Both the position numbers and the translations under genes were made by a program. Under the pieces are notes generated by a model, which was not told the DNA's origin, ran no database searches, and saw nothing but the letters and a program-made list of their open reading frames with translations. A DNA stretch of 64,000 nucleotides. Source: Massilia horti. Its GTDB lineage: Bacteria; Pseudomonadota; Gammaproteobacteria; Burkholderiales; Burkholderiaceae_D. The stretch covers positions 34,696-98,695 of the forward strand of contig NZ_SPUM01000023.1 in NCBI RefSeq assembly GCF_004614195.1, given 5' to 3'. Shown here one piece after another: positions 16,162 to 24,765 of the stretch. Position 1 is the stretch's first letter, and the number at the start of each line of letters is the position of its first letter.

Positions 16162-17154
16162 ATGCTGCTCATACAATTCAAAACCGAATCCGGTGACCGC
16201 CGCGTCGGCGCCCTCGAAGGCAACACCATCCGCATCATTGAAGGCTACAGCTCGACGCTGGAGCTGGCCAAGGCAGCGATCGCCAAAGGCGTCAAGCTCG
16301 CTGACCTGGCCAGTGAAAGCACCGGCGTCGCGGTCGAGGCGTTCGACGTGGCGGCCAGCGCTGGCCGCATCCTGTCCCCGCTCGACCATCCCGATCCCGC
16401 CCACTGCTACGTGACCGGCACCGGCCTCACGCACCTGGGCAGCGCCGACACGCGCGACGCGATGCACAAGAAGATCGGTGGCGACGTCGAATCGCTGTCG
16501 GACAGCATGAAGATGTTCCGCCTCGGCGTGGAAGGCGGCAAGCCCGAGCCGGGCAAGCCGGGCGTGCAGCCGGAGTGGTTCTACAAGGGCGACGGTTCGA
16601 TCGTGCGCACCAGCGGCCAGGCGCTTGAGATGCCCGACTTTGCGCTCGACGGCGGCGAGGAGCCCGAGATCGCCGGCCTGTATTTGATCGGCGACGACGG
16701 CCAGCCATACCGCCTGGGCTTCGCGATCGGTAACGAGTTCTCGGACCACGTGACCGAGCGCCAGAACTACCTGTACCTCGCCCACTCCAAGCTGCGCAAC
16801 TGCGGCGTCGGCCCGGCGCTGCGCGTGGGCGAGCTGCCGCCGCACGTGGAAGGCGTCTCGCGCATCCTCGATGCGCAGGGCCAGGTGCGCTGGGAGAAGG
16901 CTTTTGTCAGCGGCGAGCAGAACATGTCGCACTCGATCGCAAACCTCGAATACCACCATTTCAAATACGGCCTGTTCAAGCGCCCGGGCGATGTCCACAT
17001 CCACTTCTTCGGCACCGCCACGCTGAGCTTCGCGGACGGCGTGCAGGTTAGTGCAGGCGAGACCTTTGAAGTTGAGTCGCCGATCTTCGGCCCAGCCCTG
17101 CGCAACACGCTGGCGGTGTCCGAGACCAGGTTCGCCCACGTCAAGCCACTTTGA
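16162..17154 (+). CDS. GguC/AraD1-type fumarylacetoacetate hydrolase-family protein
   Basis: 330 residues from ATG 16162, with GGGAGA upstream. It has the FAH fold with a family-specific N-terminus; the FAH-like metal and active-site region is seen in TGTGLTHLGSADTRD, GEEPEIAGLYLIGDDG, FAIGNEFSDH and VHIHFFGTATLSF. GguC-like proteins accompany sugar ABC transporters and pentose pathways. In the non-phosphorylating L-arabinose pathway the next step after the dehydratase is dehydration of 2-keto-3-deoxy-L-arabonate to 2-ketoglutarate semialdehyde. No DapA-type enzyme for that step is present here, so this protein is the natural candidate (inference). Confidence 0.8.
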   Translation: MLLIQFKTESGDRRVGALEGNTIRIIEGYSSTLELAKAAIAKGVKLADLASESTGVAVEAFDVAASAGRILSPLDHPDPAHCYVTGTGLTHLGSADTRDAMHKKIGGDVESLSDSMKMFRLGVEGGKPEPGKPGVQPEWFYKGDGSIVRTSGQALEMPDFALDGGEEPEIAGLYLIGDDGQPYRLGFAIGNEFSDHVTERQNYLYLAHSKLRNCGVGPALRVGELPPHVEGVSRILDAQGQVRWEKAFVSGEQNMSHSIANLEYHHFKYGLFKRPGDVHIHFFGTATLSFADGVQVSAGETFEVESPIFGPALRNTLAVSETRFAHVKPL

Positions 17155-17193
17155 CTGGCCGGGCATTTCCAAAACAAGAAAAAGGGATAAAAC

Positions 17194-17961
17194 ATGACAC
17201 AGTTGGCCAGCTATGGGAGCCTGCAGGGCAAGCGGGTCTTTGTAACGGGCGGCGGCAGCGGCATCGGCGAAGCGATCGTCGCCGCGTTCGCGCGGCAGGG
17301 AGCGATCGTCGCATTCGTCGACATCGCACGCGAGGCCAGCGAGAGCCTGTGCGAACGCCTGAGAGGCACCGCCCCGCACACGCCCGTGTTCCGCTACTGC
17401 GACATCACAGACATCCCCTCTCTGCAGCGCACGATGGCCGAACTGGCGCAGCAGCTGGGCGACTTCGATGTCCTGGTCAACAACGCGGGCAACGACCAGC
17501 GCCACACGATCGAGGACGTGACGCTCGACTACTGGGACCAGCGCATCGCAATCAACCAGCGCCCGATGTTCTTCACCTGCCAGTCGGTCCTGCCGGGCAT
17601 GAAGAAGAAAGGCGGCGGTTCGATCATCAACTTCAGTTCGATTTCGTTCCATGCGATGAATGGCGGCTATCCGGTCTACACCACCACCAAGGCAGCGGTG
17701 GTCGGGCTCACGCGCGGCCTGGCGCGCGACGTCGGCAAGCACGGGATACGCGTCAACACCGTGACGCCGGGCTGGGTGATGACCCAGCGCCAGATCGACC
17801 TGTGGCTCGACGCTGAAGGCGAAGCGCAGATCGCAAGGTCGCAGTGCCTGCCCGGCAAGCTGATGCCGGACGATATAGCGTCCATGGTCCTGTTCCTCGC
17901 CGCCGACGACAGCAAGATGTGCACCGGCCAGGACTTCATCGTCGACGCCGGCTGGGTTTGA
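17194..17961 (+). CDS. SDR-family sugar dehydrogenase, probable L-arabinose/galactose 1-dehydrogenase
   Basis: 255 residues. Classical short-chain dehydrogenase: TGGGSGIG cofactor loop near residue 18, NNAG, catalytic Ser in INFSSISF and the Y-x3-K pair in YTTTKAA. Asp in FVDIA after beta-2 suggests NAD preference. Its place among arabinose genes suggests oxidation of L-arabinose (or D-galactose) to the 1,4-lactone, the first step of the pathway completed by the lactonase and dehydratase. Other sugars such as fucose or rhamnose cannot be excluded. Confidence 0.82.
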   Translation: MTQLASYGSLQGKRVFVTGGGSGIGEAIVAAFARQGAIVAFVDIAREASESLCERLRGTAPHTPVFRYCDITDIPSLQRTMAELAQQLGDFDVLVNNAGNDQRHTIEDVTLDYWDQRIAINQRPMFFTCQSVLPGMKKKGGGSIINFSSISFHAMNGGYPVYTTTKAAVVGLTRGLARDVGKHGIRVNTVTPGWVMTQRQIDLWLDAEGEAQIARSQCLPGKLMPDDIASMVLFLAADDSKMCTGQDFIVDAGWV

Positions 17962-18062
17962 ACTGAGTTTGAGCGGTACCGGGGCGGCACCGGATTAACC
18001 ACCAGGGCGTCGTTTCAGCCTGTTTTAAGTGAGCGTGCGCCAAAAGTCGTGACACTCCCAAC

Positions 18063-19985
18063 ATGACCAAACTGAAACTCACCATGCTGGCGCTGTCGGC
18101 CAGCCTTGCAGCGGACGCGCTGGCGGCGCCAAGGCTCACCAGCCCTGATCGCCACATCAGCGTCGAAGTGCGCGTCACGCCGGCGCACACGCTGCAGTAT
18201 TCGGTCTACCGCGACGGCAAACCGGTCATCCTGCCGTCCGACCTTGGCCTGGAGCTGGACGGCGCCGACTTCGCGCACAAGCTGGCGCTGGGCGCGGCCT
18301 CGCCGGTGAAAATCATCCAGGACAGCTACGACCTCGCGGCAGGCAAAAAACGCCACATCAGCTACACCGCGCACGAGCAGGTCTACACGGTGCAGAGCGC
18401 GACCCGGCAGTTCATGCAGGTCGCGTTCCGCGTTTCGAACGACGGGGTCGCGTTCCGTTACATCGTTCGCGATGCAAGCCTTCCTCACAAAAAGTTTATC
18501 GCCGAGTCGACCAGCTTCGCCTTCGACAAGTCGGCAAAGGCCTGGCTGCAGCCGATGCAGATCGCGCAGACCGGCTACAAGAACACCAACCCGGCCTACG
18601 AGGAGCACTACCAGCGCGAGATCCCCGTCGGCACGCCTTCGCCGCTGACGGCTGGCTGGGTGTTCCCGGCCTTGTTCCGAACCGGCGACACCTGGGTCGC
18701 GCTGACTGAAGCGAACCTGGATGGCAGCTTCCATGCATCGCGCCTGCAGGCTGAATCGCCGGGCGGGAAGTACCGCATCGGCCAGCCGATGGCGGCGGAA
18801 GTGTTCACCGGCGGCGCCCGCCTGGCCGAAACCGATGGCGATCTGGTCTCGCCGTGGCGCGTGATTGCGCTGGGCTCGCTGCCGGCCCTGATGGAATCGA
18901 CCATCGGCACCGATCTCGCCATGCCCGCCGTCGCGTTCGATCCGGCGCTGGTGCGCCCCGGGCATGCATCATGGAGCTGGGCGCTGCTCAAGGACGACGC
19001 CACCGTCTTCGACGTGCAGAAGAAGTTCGTCGACTACGCCGCCGACATGAAGTGGAACTACACCCTGGTCGACGCCGACTGGGACCGCAAGATCGGCTAC
19101 GACAAGCTGGCCGAGCTGACGGCATACGCTGCCTCCAAAGGTGTGGGCATCCTGGCCTGGTATAACTCGTCAGGCGACTGGAACCAGACGACCATGTCGC
19201 CCAAGAGCCGGCTGCTGACGCATGAGATGCGGGTGCAGGAGTTCACGCGGCTGCGCCAGATGGGCGTCAAGGGCGTCAAGGTCGACTTCTTCGGCGGCGA
19301 CGGCCAATCGATGATCGCGTATTACGTCGACATCCTGCGTGACGCCGCAGCGGCTGGCCTCTTGGTCAACTTCCACGGCGCGACCCTGCCGCGTGGCTGG
19401 GCGCGCACGTGGCCGAACCTGATGACCGCCGAAGCCGTGCGCGGCCTCGAATTCACGACCTTCACCCAGCAAGACCAGGACGCGGTCGCGCGCCACGCCG
19501 CGATGGTGCCCTTTACGCGCAACCTGTTCGACCCGATGGACTTCACGCCGATGGTCTTCGGCGATATTCCCAAGATTCGCCGCACGACCCGCAACGGCTT
19601 TGAGCTGGCCGAGTCGGTGCTGTTCCTGTCCGGGATCCAGCACTACGCCGAAACGCCCGAGGGCATGGCCACCGCGCCCGCCTACGTCAAAACGCTGCTG
19701 CAGGACCTGCCGCGCAGCTGGGACGAGGTCAAGTTCGTCGACGGCTACCCGGGCCGCTACGTGATCATCGCGCGCCGCGCGGGCGACGCGTGGTACGTCG
19801 CGGGCCTGAATGCGGACGATACTGATTTGCTGCTGCACCTGGACTTGTCCTTCCTGGGCAGCAGGGCAGGGACCCTGGTCACCGACGGCGGCGGCGAACG
19901 CGAATTCACGCAATCCACCATCGAAGGCGGCAAGCGGGATATCAGCATCAAGGCGCACGGCGGCTTTGTCGCCGTATTCAAATAA
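18063..19985 (+). CDS. Glycoside hydrolase family 97, exported
   Basis: 640 residues with a signal peptide (cleavage near ALAA). GH97 layout: N-terminal beta-super-sandwich (about 25-280), TIM barrel (about 285-550) with HASWSWALLKDD, LVDADWDRKIGYD and VKVDFFGGDGQ, and a C-terminal beta domain. The Asp in VKVDFFGGD matches the nucleophile position of the retaining GH97 branch (alpha-galactosidase or beta-L-arabinopyranosidase), with Glu in MTAEAVRGLEF as likely acid/base, unlike the inverting SusB type. In this cluster it may remove terminal alpha-galactose or beta-L-arabinopyranose. No clear Shine-Dalgarno precedes the ATG. Confidence 0.85.
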   Translation: MTKLKLTMLALSASLAADALAAPRLTSPDRHISVEVRVTPAHTLQYSVYRDGKPVILPSDLGLELDGADFAHKLALGAASPVKIIQDSYDLAAGKKRHISYTAHEQVYTVQSATRQFMQVAFRVSNDGVAFRYIVRDASLPHKKFIAESTSFAFDKSAKAWLQPMQIAQTGYKNTNPAYEEHYQREIPVGTPSPLTAGWVFPALFRTGDTWVALTEANLDGSFHASRLQAESPGGKYRIGQPMAAEVFTGGARLAETDGDLVSPWRVIALGSLPALMESTIGTDLAMPAVAFDPALVRPGHASWSWALLKDDATVFDVQKKFVDYAADMKWNYTLVDADWDRKIGYDKLAELTAYAASKGVGILAWYNSSGDWNQTTMSPKSRLLTHEMRVQEFTRLRQMGVKGVKVDFFGGDGQSMIAYYVDILRDAAAAGLLVNFHGATLPRGWARTWPNLMTAEAVRGLEFTTFTQQDQDAVARHAAMVPFTRNLFDPMDFTPMVFGDIPKIRRTTRNGFELAESVLFLSGIQHYAETPEGMATAPAYVKTLLQDLPRSWDEVKFVDGYPGRYVIIARRAGDAWYVAGLNADDTDLLLHLDLSFLGSRAGTLVTDGGGEREFTQSTIEGGKRDISIKAHGGFVAVFK

Positions 19986-20005
19986 ATAAAAACCGGGAGA
20001 CCCAC

Positions 20006-21550
20006 ATGAAGGTATTCAAACGCGGCATGCTGCTGCTTTCCGTCCTTGCGGCCCTGCCCGCCTTTGCGCAGGTGAGCGTGACGGTCGAGGCCAACAAGCC
20101 GGGCGCCGTCATCAACAAGAACGTGTACGGCCAGTTTGCCGAGCACCTGGGCAGCGGCATCTACGGTGGCCTGTGGGTGGGGCCGGCGTCGAAGATCCCG
20201 AATACCCGCGGCTGGCGCAACGACGTGGTCGGCGCGCTCAAGGACCTGCACGTGCCGCTGGTGCGCTGGCCGGGGGGCTGCTTCGCGGATGAATACCACT
20301 GGAAGGACGGCATCGGCCCGCGCAACAAGCGCCCGGTGAAGGTCAACACCAACTGGGGCGGCGTCGAGGAGAGCAACGCGGTCGGCACGCACGAGTTCTT
20401 CGACCTGGTCGAGATGCTCGGCGCGGACGCCTACGTGAACGGCAACCTGGGCACCGGCAGCGCGCAGGAGACGAGCGAGTGGATCGAGTACATGACCTCG
20501 GACAGCAAGTCGACCCTGGCCGAGATGCGCCGCAAGAACGGCCATCCCAAGCCGTTCAAGGTCGCCTATTTCGCGGTCGGTAACGAGGCCTGGGGCTGCG
20601 GCGGCAACATGAAGCCGGAATACTACGCAGACCTGTACAAGCAGTACAACACCTTCATGAAGGCGCCGCGCGAAGTGCGGCCGAAGATCATCGCCAGCGG
20701 CGGCAATGACCACGACACCCGCTGGACCGATGTCCTGTCGCGCGAGCTCAAGGGCCGCACCGACGGGATCAGCTTCCACTACTACACTCTCCCGACCGGT
20801 AACTGGAAAGTGAAAGGTGCGGCGACCGGCTTCGACGAATCGCAGTGGATGTCCACGCTCGAGCGCACCCTGCGGATGGAGAAGTTCATCCAGGATAACG
20901 TCGCGATCCTCGACAAGAACGATCCGGACAAGAAGATCGGCTTTTACGTCGACGAGTGGGGCACCTGGTACGACGTCGAAAAGGGCACCAACGCCGGCTT
21001 CCTGTTCCAGCAGAACACCCTGCGCGACGCGGTGGTGGCGGCGATGAACTTCAACATCTTCCATGGCCATGCCGAGCGCGTGCGCATGACGAACATCGGG
21101 CAGATGGTCAACGTGCTGCAGGCGATGATCATCACCGACAAGGACAAGATGCTGCTCACGCCCACCTACCACGCCTACAAGATGTACGTGCCGTTCCAGG
21201 ACGCGACTTCGCTGCCGGTGAACGTCGCCAACGACACGCCGTACACGTTCGGCTCGAGCAGCATCCCCGGCATCAGCGCTTCCGCCGCGCGCGGCAAGGA
21301 TGGCAAGCTGTACGTGGCGCTGGTGAACACCAACCCGCGCCAGGCGACCGACGTGACGCTTAATGTCACCGGCCAGAACGTGTCATCGGTTCAAGGCCAG
21401 GTGCTGACCGCAGATGCAATGGACGCACACAACACCTTCCAGCAAACCCAGGCCGTCAAGCCGGCGCCGTTCAGCGCCAGGGCGGCGGATGGCAAGTTGA
21501 CTGTCAGGGTGCCGGCCAAGGCGGTCGTGGTCGTTTCGGTCGCGGGTTAA
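20006..21550 (+). CDS. Alpha-L-arabinofuranosidase, glycoside hydrolase family 51, exported
   Basis: 514 residues with signal peptide (cleavage near AFAQ), GGGAG ribosome site. GH51 features: NVYGQFAEHLG at the start of the barrel, RWPGGCFADEYHW, acid/base Glu in FAVGNEAWGCGG, nucleophile Glu in YVDEWGTWYD, and a C-terminal beta-sandwich. It releases terminal L-arabinofuranose from arabinan, arabinoxylan or arabinogalactan. Most GH51 enzymes are cytoplasmic; this one carries an export signal, so it would act in the periplasm and supply free L-arabinose for the transporter at 23.8-28.3 kb. The gene follows GH97 by 20 nt. Confidence 0.93.
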   Translation: MKVFKRGMLLLSVLAALPAFAQVSVTVEANKPGAVINKNVYGQFAEHLGSGIYGGLWVGPASKIPNTRGWRNDVVGALKDLHVPLVRWPGGCFADEYHWKDGIGPRNKRPVKVNTNWGGVEESNAVGTHEFFDLVEMLGADAYVNGNLGTGSAQETSEWIEYMTSDSKSTLAEMRRKNGHPKPFKVAYFAVGNEAWGCGGNMKPEYYADLYKQYNTFMKAPREVRPKIIASGGNDHDTRWTDVLSRELKGRTDGISFHYYTLPTGNWKVKGAATGFDESQWMSTLERTLRMEKFIQDNVAILDKNDPDKKIGFYVDEWGTWYDVEKGTNAGFLFQQNTLRDAVVAAMNFNIFHGHAERVRMTNIGQMVNVLQAMIITDKDKMLLTPTYHAYKMYVPFQDATSLPVNVANDTPYTFGSSSIPGISASAARGKDGKLYVALVNTNPRQATDVTLNVTGQNVSSVQGQVLTADAMDAHNTFQQTQAVKPAPFSARAADGKLTVRVPAKAVVVVSVAG

Positions 21551-21581
21551 GACGTGAAGCGGGGGACTGTACGGGCTGCGG

Positions 21582-21907
21582 CTGCTCAGGTAGGGAACCC
21601 AGGCCGCGCAAGATGATGGATCGTAGGGTGCGCACCAGTGCGCACGCGGTTCGCGAACGCAGCGGGTACGCACAGAAGCCGCAAGCCCGCAAATGGTGAC
21701 CGCGTGCGCACAGGTCCTCGGCGGCCCCGCGCCCCCTACGAACTGCTCAGGTAGGGAACCCAGGCCGCGACGCAAGATGATGGATCGTAGGGTGCGCACC
21801 AGTGCGCACGCGGTTCGCGAACGCAGCGGGTACGCACAGAAGCCGCAAGCCCGCAAATGATGACCGCGTGCGCACAGGTCCTCGGCGGCCCCGCGCCCCC
21901 TACGAAC
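21582..21907. repeat. Tandem duplication of a dispersed palindromic repeat
   Basis: Two near-identical units of 161 and about 165 bp (21582-21742 and 21743-21907), differing by a 3-bp insertion and a substitution. Each begins CTGCTCAGGTAGGGAACCC, contains CGTAGGGTGCGCACCAGTGC and ends GGCCCCGCGCCCCCTACGAA. They fill most of the 454-bp gap between the convergent GH51 and Sel1 genes. Confidence 0.85.
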
Positions 21908-22004
21908 TTCGATAGCCTCGCGGTTCCTCGCATTTCACTGCCTTCGGCACGCGGAAATGGCCAGATCCGCGCTGCGCCAGTGGTTCGACCGGCGCCCCGT
22001 TCGA

Positions 22005-23498
22005 CTACGATTTGCGTTCCGGCTTCAGGATCGCGTCGGCCTTGGCGCGTTCCCCGGCGCTCAAGCGCGGCGTCACGGCCCTGAGCACCTGGTCGGCCGA
22101 CTGGTGGCCCGCTTGTTTGGCCAGGCTGAACCAGACGTAGGCCAGCGCCATGTCCTTCGGACCGCCTTCGCCATTGCTTATCATGGCGCCCAGATTGAAC
22201 ATGGCGTCCACCTGGCCCTGCTTGGCCGCCGCGTCGAACAGCTTGCGCGCGGTCTCCAGGTCCTTGGCGACCACCTCGCCGTTGTAGAAGAAGGTGCCCA
22301 GCGCGAACTCGGCGTCGCGGTTACCCTTGACCGCCGCTTCCTTGTAGTAGACCACGGCTTTGCTCGGGTCGGCCGCCACACCTTCGCCAAGGTCGTACAT
22401 GCGGCCAGCTGCGAACAGCGCGCCCGGATGGCCGGCTTTGGCCGCGACGTTAAAGTAGGCGCCGGCCAGCTTCAGGTCGTGCGGCACGCCATCGTCTCCC
22501 GTGTAGTACATCTTGCCGAGGTTGTACGCGGACGGCACGTAGCCGGCCTCGGTGGCTTCCTTGAAGTAGGCGATCGCCTTGGAGATGTTCTTGTCGCCGC
22601 CATAGCCCGACAGCCAGGCCTGGCCAAGTATGTTCAAGGCCGGCACGAATCCAAATTCGGCGGCCTTCGCATACCACTTCTTCGCCTCGGATGGGTTCTT
22701 CTCCGTGCCGATGCCGCGTTCATACATCCGGGCCAGCATGAAGGTCGCCTCGACCCGTTCGTTCATCATGTGCGGGTCCTTCGGATCGAACTTCATCCGG
22801 TCGCGCATCGGGTCAAAGCGTGCGTCGGTCACTTGCCGTAGCCACTTGATCGCCTGGTTCGAATCCTTGGGCGTGCCCAGGCCATACAGGTGCATCTTCG
22901 CGAGCATCAGGCTCGCCTCTTCGTAGCCAATCTTGTTATAAGCAGTGGCGAAAAGCTCGAACGCCTTGGGATAGTTCTTGTTGTCGAACGCCTCGAAACC
23001 GAGGGCGAGCGTCGTGTCCTTGCTCTCGATTCGGTTGCGGCCTGCGGCAAAGCGGCGATCGCCTGGGCCGCAGCCCACCGATGGCGTGGACAAGCTATCG
23101 GCGCCGGTATCGTTCATGCCGTCGAGTGAAGACGAGATGGGCGCGTTGGACACGTCGCCAGCAGGGCTCAGGTCGGAAAAGTGCTCCGCATCGTTCGACC
23201 AGCTGCCTTCCATGCCGAAATCGCTCATGTAGTTCAGGGCCACGTCGTCCTCTGCCGCCTTATGTTCGGACATGTAATTACATGACGAGGCGCGGTTGCG
23301 GGACATGACCTTGCTCTTGGCCGCGACGACATTGTTCGCCTGGCCCGAGACACTGCGTACGCCATTCACAACCACTGTGGCCGACGGCTCGGTTGGCGCA
23401 GTGGTTTGCGCCGCGGCGGTTTGAATCAGGGCCACGAGCAGAAGCGGCAACGTGAGATGAGCCTGGCATCGCCTGGGGCTGCCCTTCGATGTAATCAT
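22005..23498 (-). CDS. Sel1-repeat (tetratricopeptide-like) secreted protein
   Basis: 497 residues. ATG 23498 is chosen because AGAGGAAAAAGGA precedes it and a signal peptide follows (cleavage near AAAQ); the frame stays open further upstream but without coding character. Residues about 30-165 are low-complexity and probably disordered; about 165-480 hold seven or so Sel1 repeats with pattern A-x2-LA-x-MY-x2-G-x-G. Such proteins act as interaction scaffolds, often in the periplasm. No link to the sugar genes is evident. It is divergent from the ABC transporter operon. Confidence 0.82.
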   Translation of the reverse strand: MITSKGSPRRCQAHLTLPLLLVALIQTAAAQTTAPTEPSATVVVNGVRSVSGQANNVVAAKSKVMSRNRASSCNYMSEHKAAEDDVALNYMSDFGMEGSWSNDAEHFSDLSPAGDVSNAPISSSLDGMNDTGADSLSTPSVGCGPGDRRFAAGRNRIESKDTTLALGFEAFDNKNYPKAFELFATAYNKIGYEEASLMLAKMHLYGLGTPKDSNQAIKWLRQVTDARFDPMRDRMKFDPKDPHMMNERVEATFMLARMYERGIGTEKNPSEAKKWYAKAAEFGFVPALNILGQAWLSGYGGDKNISKAIAYFKEATEAGYVPSAYNLGKMYYTGDDGVPHDLKLAGAYFNVAAKAGHPGALFAAGRMYDLGEGVAADPSKAVVYYKEAAVKGNRDAEFALGTFFYNGEVVAKDLETARKLFDAAAKQGQVDAMFNLGAMISNGEGGPKDMALAYVWFSLAKQAGHQSADQVLRAVTPRLSAGERAKADAILKPERKS

Positions 23499-23714
23499 TC
23501 CTTTTTCCTCTGGGGTCCGCTGGTTTTGTGAAAGTCCTTCTTCAACAAGTGTTACCCAGCGCGCGGTATCAGGTTCCCGTTTGCGAAAAATAATCAACCG
23601 CTTGATCGGTTTGCCCGGCCGCCGGTTACGATTTGCGCTCCGGTTGCAGGATCGCGTTAGGTGGGAACCCACTTGCACGACATGTTCGGGCGCGCGTAAA
23701 CATGTCAAAAGTCG

Positions 23715-23767
23715 TATCAAAACGAGCAAAAAATTGATTGGATGAGTATGTGGCTCTGGTCTAGTAT
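23715..23767 (+). promoter_or_regulatory. Promoter of the ABC transporter operon, shared box
   Basis: TATCAAA (23715-23721), 5 bp, CAAAAAATTGATTGGA (23727-23742), then TAGTAT (23762-23767) 20 bp later. Every block and every spacing is the same as upstream of the dehydratase gene (14218-14270). TTGGAT and TAGTAT with an 18-bp spacer form the likely promoter, ending 28 bp before the ATG. The upstream inverted arm CCAATCAAT seen at 14198 is absent here. Confidence 0.55.
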
Positions 23768-23795
23768 TGGGCAAGAACAATACCGGAGACACGTG

Positions 23796-24758
23796 ATGAT
23801 CCTCACCCGCAGGACCCTCCTGGGCGCAGTCGCAGTCGCTAGTTTCGCAGCCGCCATCCCGGCATTTGCCGCCAAGCCTCTTGTCATGGGCTTTTCGCAG
23901 GTCGGCGCCGAAAGCGAATGGCGCACCGCGAACACCGCGTCGATCAAGGACGCCGCCAAGAAGGCCGGCATCACCCTCAAGTTCGCCGACGCCCAGCAGC
24001 GCCAGGAAAACCAGGTCAAGGCGATCCGCTCCTTCATCGCCCAGCATGTCGACGTGATCGCTTTCTCGCCGGTCGTGGAATCGGGTTGGGACACCGTCCT
24101 GCGCGAAGCCAAGGCCGCCAGGATTCCCGTGATCCTGACCGACCGCGCCGTCAATGTGGCGGACAAGTCGCTGTACGTGAGCTTTATCGGCTCGGACTTC
24201 GTGGAAGAAGGCCGCCGCGCCGCCCGCTGGCTGCTGGATTACGCAAAGAAGAATCCGGCCAAACAATTCAATATCGTCGAGCTGCAGGGCACCGTCGGCT
24301 CGGCGCCGGCGATCGACCGCAAGAACGGCTTCCAGGAAGTCATCGCCGGTAATCCCAAGCTCAAGATCATCCGTTCGCAGACCGGCGACTTCACTCGCGC
24401 CAAGGGCAAGGAGGTGATGGAAGCCTTCCTCAAGTCCGAGGGCAAGAACATCAACGTGCTGTACGCCCATAACGACGACATGGCGATCGGCGCCATCCAG
24501 GCGATCGAGGAAGCTGGCCTTAAGCCGGGCAAGGACATCATCGTCGTGTCGATCGATGGCGTGAAGGGCGCGTTCGAAGCCATGATGCAGGGTAAGCTCA
24601 ACGTGACCGTCGAGTGCAGCCCGCTGCTCGGCCCCCAGTTGATGCAGCTCGCGCAGGATGTCGTGGCCGGCAAGCCGGTACCGAAGCGCATCACCGTCGA
24701 GGAAGGCGTGTTCCCCGCCGAGGTAGCGGCCAAGGAATTCCCGAACCGGAAGTACTGA
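23796..24758 (+). CDS. ytfQ: Sugar ABC transporter substrate-binding protein (YtfQ type)
   Basis: 320 residues from ATG 23796, GGAG 8 nt upstream. N-terminus LTRRTLLGAVAVASFAAA is a twin-arginine-like signal peptide. The mature protein is a periplasmic-binding-protein type I fold very close to E. coli YtfQ, the galactofuranose binder: GFSQVGAESEWRTA, RSQTGDFTRAKGKEVMEAF, YAHNDDMAIGAIQAIEEAGL. With a GH51 arabinofuranosidase in the same regulon, L-arabinofuranose is a reasonable ligand alongside galactofuranose (inference). Confidence 0.92.
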   Translation: MILTRRTLLGAVAVASFAAAIPAFAAKPLVMGFSQVGAESEWRTANTASIKDAAKKAGITLKFADAQQRQENQVKAIRSFIAQHVDVIAFSPVVESGWDTVLREAKAARIPVILTDRAVNVADKSLYVSFIGSDFVEEGRRAARWLLDYAKKNPAKQFNIVELQGTVGSAPAIDRKNGFQEVIAGNPKLKIIRSQTGDFTRAKGKEVMEAFLKSEGKNINVLYAHNDDMAIGAIQAIEEAGLKPGKDIIVVSIDGVKGAFEAMMQGKLNVTVECSPLLGPQLMQLAQDVVAGKPVPKRITVEEGVFPAEVAAKEFPNRKY

Positions 24759-24765
24759 GCCGAAC

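Noticed and set aside
21582..21907. Possible CRISPR array in the tandem repeats
   Set aside because: Only two long units without regular spacers, and no cas genes; the units belong to the dispersed palindromic family.
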